In this document: piece by piece, positions 4,964-6,541 of the stretch | Layout: every line of letters starts with the position of its first letter | How positions within the stretch are numbered: position 1 is the first letter of the stretch | Source of the DNA: an uncultured Pseudomonadota bacterium | GTDB lineage: Bacteria > Pseudomonadota > Gammaproteobacteria > Burkholderiales > Methylophilaceae | NCBI GenBank assembly: GCA_903860085.1 | Contig: CAIOPD010000095.1 | Coordinates: 1-6,541 of the forward strand | DNA length: 6,541 bases | Reading direction: 5' to 3' | Program-made: the position numbers and the translations under genes | The notes under the pieces: generated by a model | What the model was told of the DNA's origin: nothing | Database searches by the model: none | What the model saw: only the letters and a program-made list of their open reading frames with translations

Positions 4964-6541
4964 TTATACGCTAAGCTCTTTATCTATAATATGGGGAGCA
5001 CTACTTAGGTCATCTAAGTCGGCATCTACATTACGCGCTTGTGCTTGATATAGGCGGTAATAAGCCCCTTCGCGCGCCATCAACTCGTCGTGATTGCCGA
5101 CCTCCACAATTTGACCTTGGTCTAAAACCACTAGGCGATTGGCTTTGTGTAGGGTGGATAATCTGTGTGCGATAGCAATGGTGGTGCGGCCATGCACGAG
5201 GTTATCGAGCGCTTTTTGAATTTCTTTTTCGGTTTCGGTATCCACTGATGCAGTGGCTTCATCCAAGATTAGAATCCTAGGGTCAATCAGTAAGGCACGC
5301 GCGATGGAGATGCGTTGGCGTTCGCCACCAGATAGGCCGTGGCCACGCTCGCCAACCAAGGAGTCATATCCATGGGGCAGACGTAAGATAAACTCATGGG
5401 CGTGCGCGGCGCGGGCGGCGGCAACAATTTCAGCGCGGGTGGCTTCAGGTTTACCGTAGGCAATATTCTCGGCAATGCTCCCAAAAAACAAGAATGGCTC
5501 TTGTAATACTAGTCCGATATTACGTCTGTATTCAGAGATTGGTAACGAGCGAATATTGACACCATCTAAGCTGATGGAGCCAGCTGATACATCATAAAAG
5601 CGGCACATTAAATTGACCATTGTGCTTTTGCCTGAACCGCTGTGTCCCACCAAGCCTATCATTTCTCCTGGCTCTATGACTAGGTTTAAATCTTTAATCA
5701 CAGAGCGGTTGCCATACCGAAAGCCCGCGCCGCGAATTTCAATACGGCCGCTAACTTGATCTAAGTGCACGGGGTTGGAAGGCTCAGGCACGCTAGAGAC
5801 ATGATCCAAAATATCGAAAATGCGTTTAGCCCCAGAGGCAGCCTTTTGTGTGACCGAAACGATGCGGCTCATGGAGTCTAAGCGAGTGTAAAAGCGACTG
5901 ATATAGGCGAGAAAAGCGGTTAATACACCGACGCTTATTTCATTATGGGCGACTTGCCAAATACCAAATGCCCAGACCAACAGGAGACCAATTTCGGTCA
6001 GCAAGGTGACGCTAGGTGAAAACAGCGACCATATTTTATTGATTCGGTCGTTGACGATGAGGTTATGTTGGTTCGCTTCACGAAAGCGCAACGCCTCACG
6101 ACCTTCTTGTGCAAAAGCTTTGACTACGCGGATTCCGGGAATGGTGTCTGCTAGCACATTGCTGACCTGCGACCATACGCGGTCAATTTTTTCAAAGCCT
6201 GTGCGCAAGCGATCGCGCACGATGTGAATCATCCACGCAATAAAGGGTAGCGGCAGTAAAGTAATCAATGCCAGCTTGGCATTGATAGAAATTAGGATTG
6301 CTGCAGTCATCAATATCATTAACACATCTGTCGCAAAGTCGAGTAAATGTAGTGATAGAAATACGCAGATACGATCAGACTCAGAACCGATGCGCGACAT
6401 TAAATCACCAGTGCGCTTACCACCAAAATATTCCAGTGACAGACGCAATAAATGTTCATAAGTAATGGTGCGCAGATCGGCGCCTATGCGCTCGCTTACT
6501 AACGCTAAAATATAGGTACGCGCCCAGCCCAAACTCCAAGC
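4964..6541 (-). CDS. Half-size ABC exporter, 5' end outside the window (partial)
   Basis: The frame is open to the window edge, giving the last 525 residues; the start is not in the window. Numbering from the edge, the membrane domain shows helices at about 66-105 and 175-215 and the typical exporter stretch IPGIRVVKAFAQE (134-146). At least the first one or two transmembrane helices are missing. The nucleotide-binding domain is complete: Walker A GHSGSGKST (299-307), Q-loop Gln347, X-loop VGERG, signature LSGGERQ (403-409), Walker B LILDEA (Asp427, Glu428), D-loop SVD and H-loop His459. This is a type IV (MsbA-like) exporter half that should work as a dimer and use ATP to move a substrate outward. 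Together with DUF1854 it matches the pair annotated as cyanophycin-metabolism-associated in betaproteobacteria; the substrate is unknown. The C-terminal tail after about 500 is acidic. Confidence 0.93.
   Translation of the reverse strand, partial: AWSLGWARTYILALVSERIGADLRTITYEHLLRLSLEYFGGKRTGDLMSRIGSESDRICVFLSLHLLDFATDVLMILMTAAILISINAKLALITLLPLPFIAWMIHIVRDRLRTGFEKIDRVWSQVSNVLADTIPGIRVVKAFAQEGREALRFREANQHNLIVNDRINKIWSLFSPSVTLLTEIGLLLVWAFGIWQVAHNEISVGVLTAFLAYISRFYTRLDSMSRIVSVTQKAASGAKRIFDILDHVSSVPEPSNPVHLDQVSGRIEIRGAGFRYGNRSVIKDLNLVIEPGEMIGLVGHSGSGKSTMVNLMCRFYDVSAGSISLDGVNIRSLPISEYRRNIGLVLQEPFLFFGSIAENIAYGKPEATRAEIVAAARAAHAHEFILRLPHGYDSLVGERGHGLSGGERQRISIARALLIDPRILILDEATASVDTETEKEIQKALDNLVHGRTTIAIAHRLSTLHKANRLVVLDQGQIVEVGNHDELMAREGAYYRLYQAQARNVDADLDDLSSAPHIIDKELSV

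Noticed and set aside
5287..5484. Minus-strand alternative open frame inside the ABC transporter gene
   Set aside because: It overlaps the fully conserved ATPase domain of the ABC exporter in another frame and has no family features.

Overview
This window reads as chromosomal DNA of a Gram-negative proteobacterium, most likely a betaproteobacterium with moderate GC content. The reasons are the envelope protein types present (a Gly-zipper lipoprotein with the CMYAKG motif, a secreted protein ending in a YYxYHCxxPxGYYPYxxxCPxGW-type motif) and the ABC transporter plus DUF1854 pair typical of cyanophycin-associated loci in that group. The genus is not determined. Every gene is on the minus strand, so the biological order runs from the high coordinates to the low ones.

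Layout in transcription order. (a) 6541-4467: the 3' part of a half-size ABC exporter (its beginning lies outside the window), followed 2 bases later by a DUF1854 protein. (b) 4466-4299: an intergenic region with a tandem GATACAA direct repeat. (c) 4298-1319: a probable four-gene operon made of a Spy/CpxP-type periplasmic LTxxQ protein, an OmpR-family response regulator, a membrane sensor histidine kinase that overlaps it by 4 bases, and a small three-helix membrane protein of unknown function. (d) 1318-1152: an intergenic region with a second copy of the same tandem repeat just upstream of a recognisable sigma70-type promoter. (e) 1151-177: a two-gene envelope operon (secreted Pro/Tyr-rich protein, then a Gly-zipper lipoprotein with a polyproline tail), closed by a strong hairpin at 131-174. 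(f) 51-1: the first 17 codons of a further gene that runs off the window.

The most interesting signal is that the 17-bp element GATACAA-N3-GATACAA (10-bp period) occurs exactly twice, once upstream of the regulator's own operon and once upstream of the envelope operon. I saw no other copy of the 7-mer. A 10-bp tandem repeat is the usual geometry for an OmpR-family dimer. The inferred model is an autoregulated envelope-stress circuit: the kinase senses a periplasmic condition, and the regulator activates its own operon (including the Spy-like chaperone) plus a small envelope operon. Layout and logic resemble CpxP-CpxRA, and the box partly resembles the RstA box, but the proteins cannot be assigned to either system from this sequence alone.

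No rRNA, tRNA, CRISPR, insertion sequence or phage element was seen. No gene-free stretch exceeds about 170 bases.
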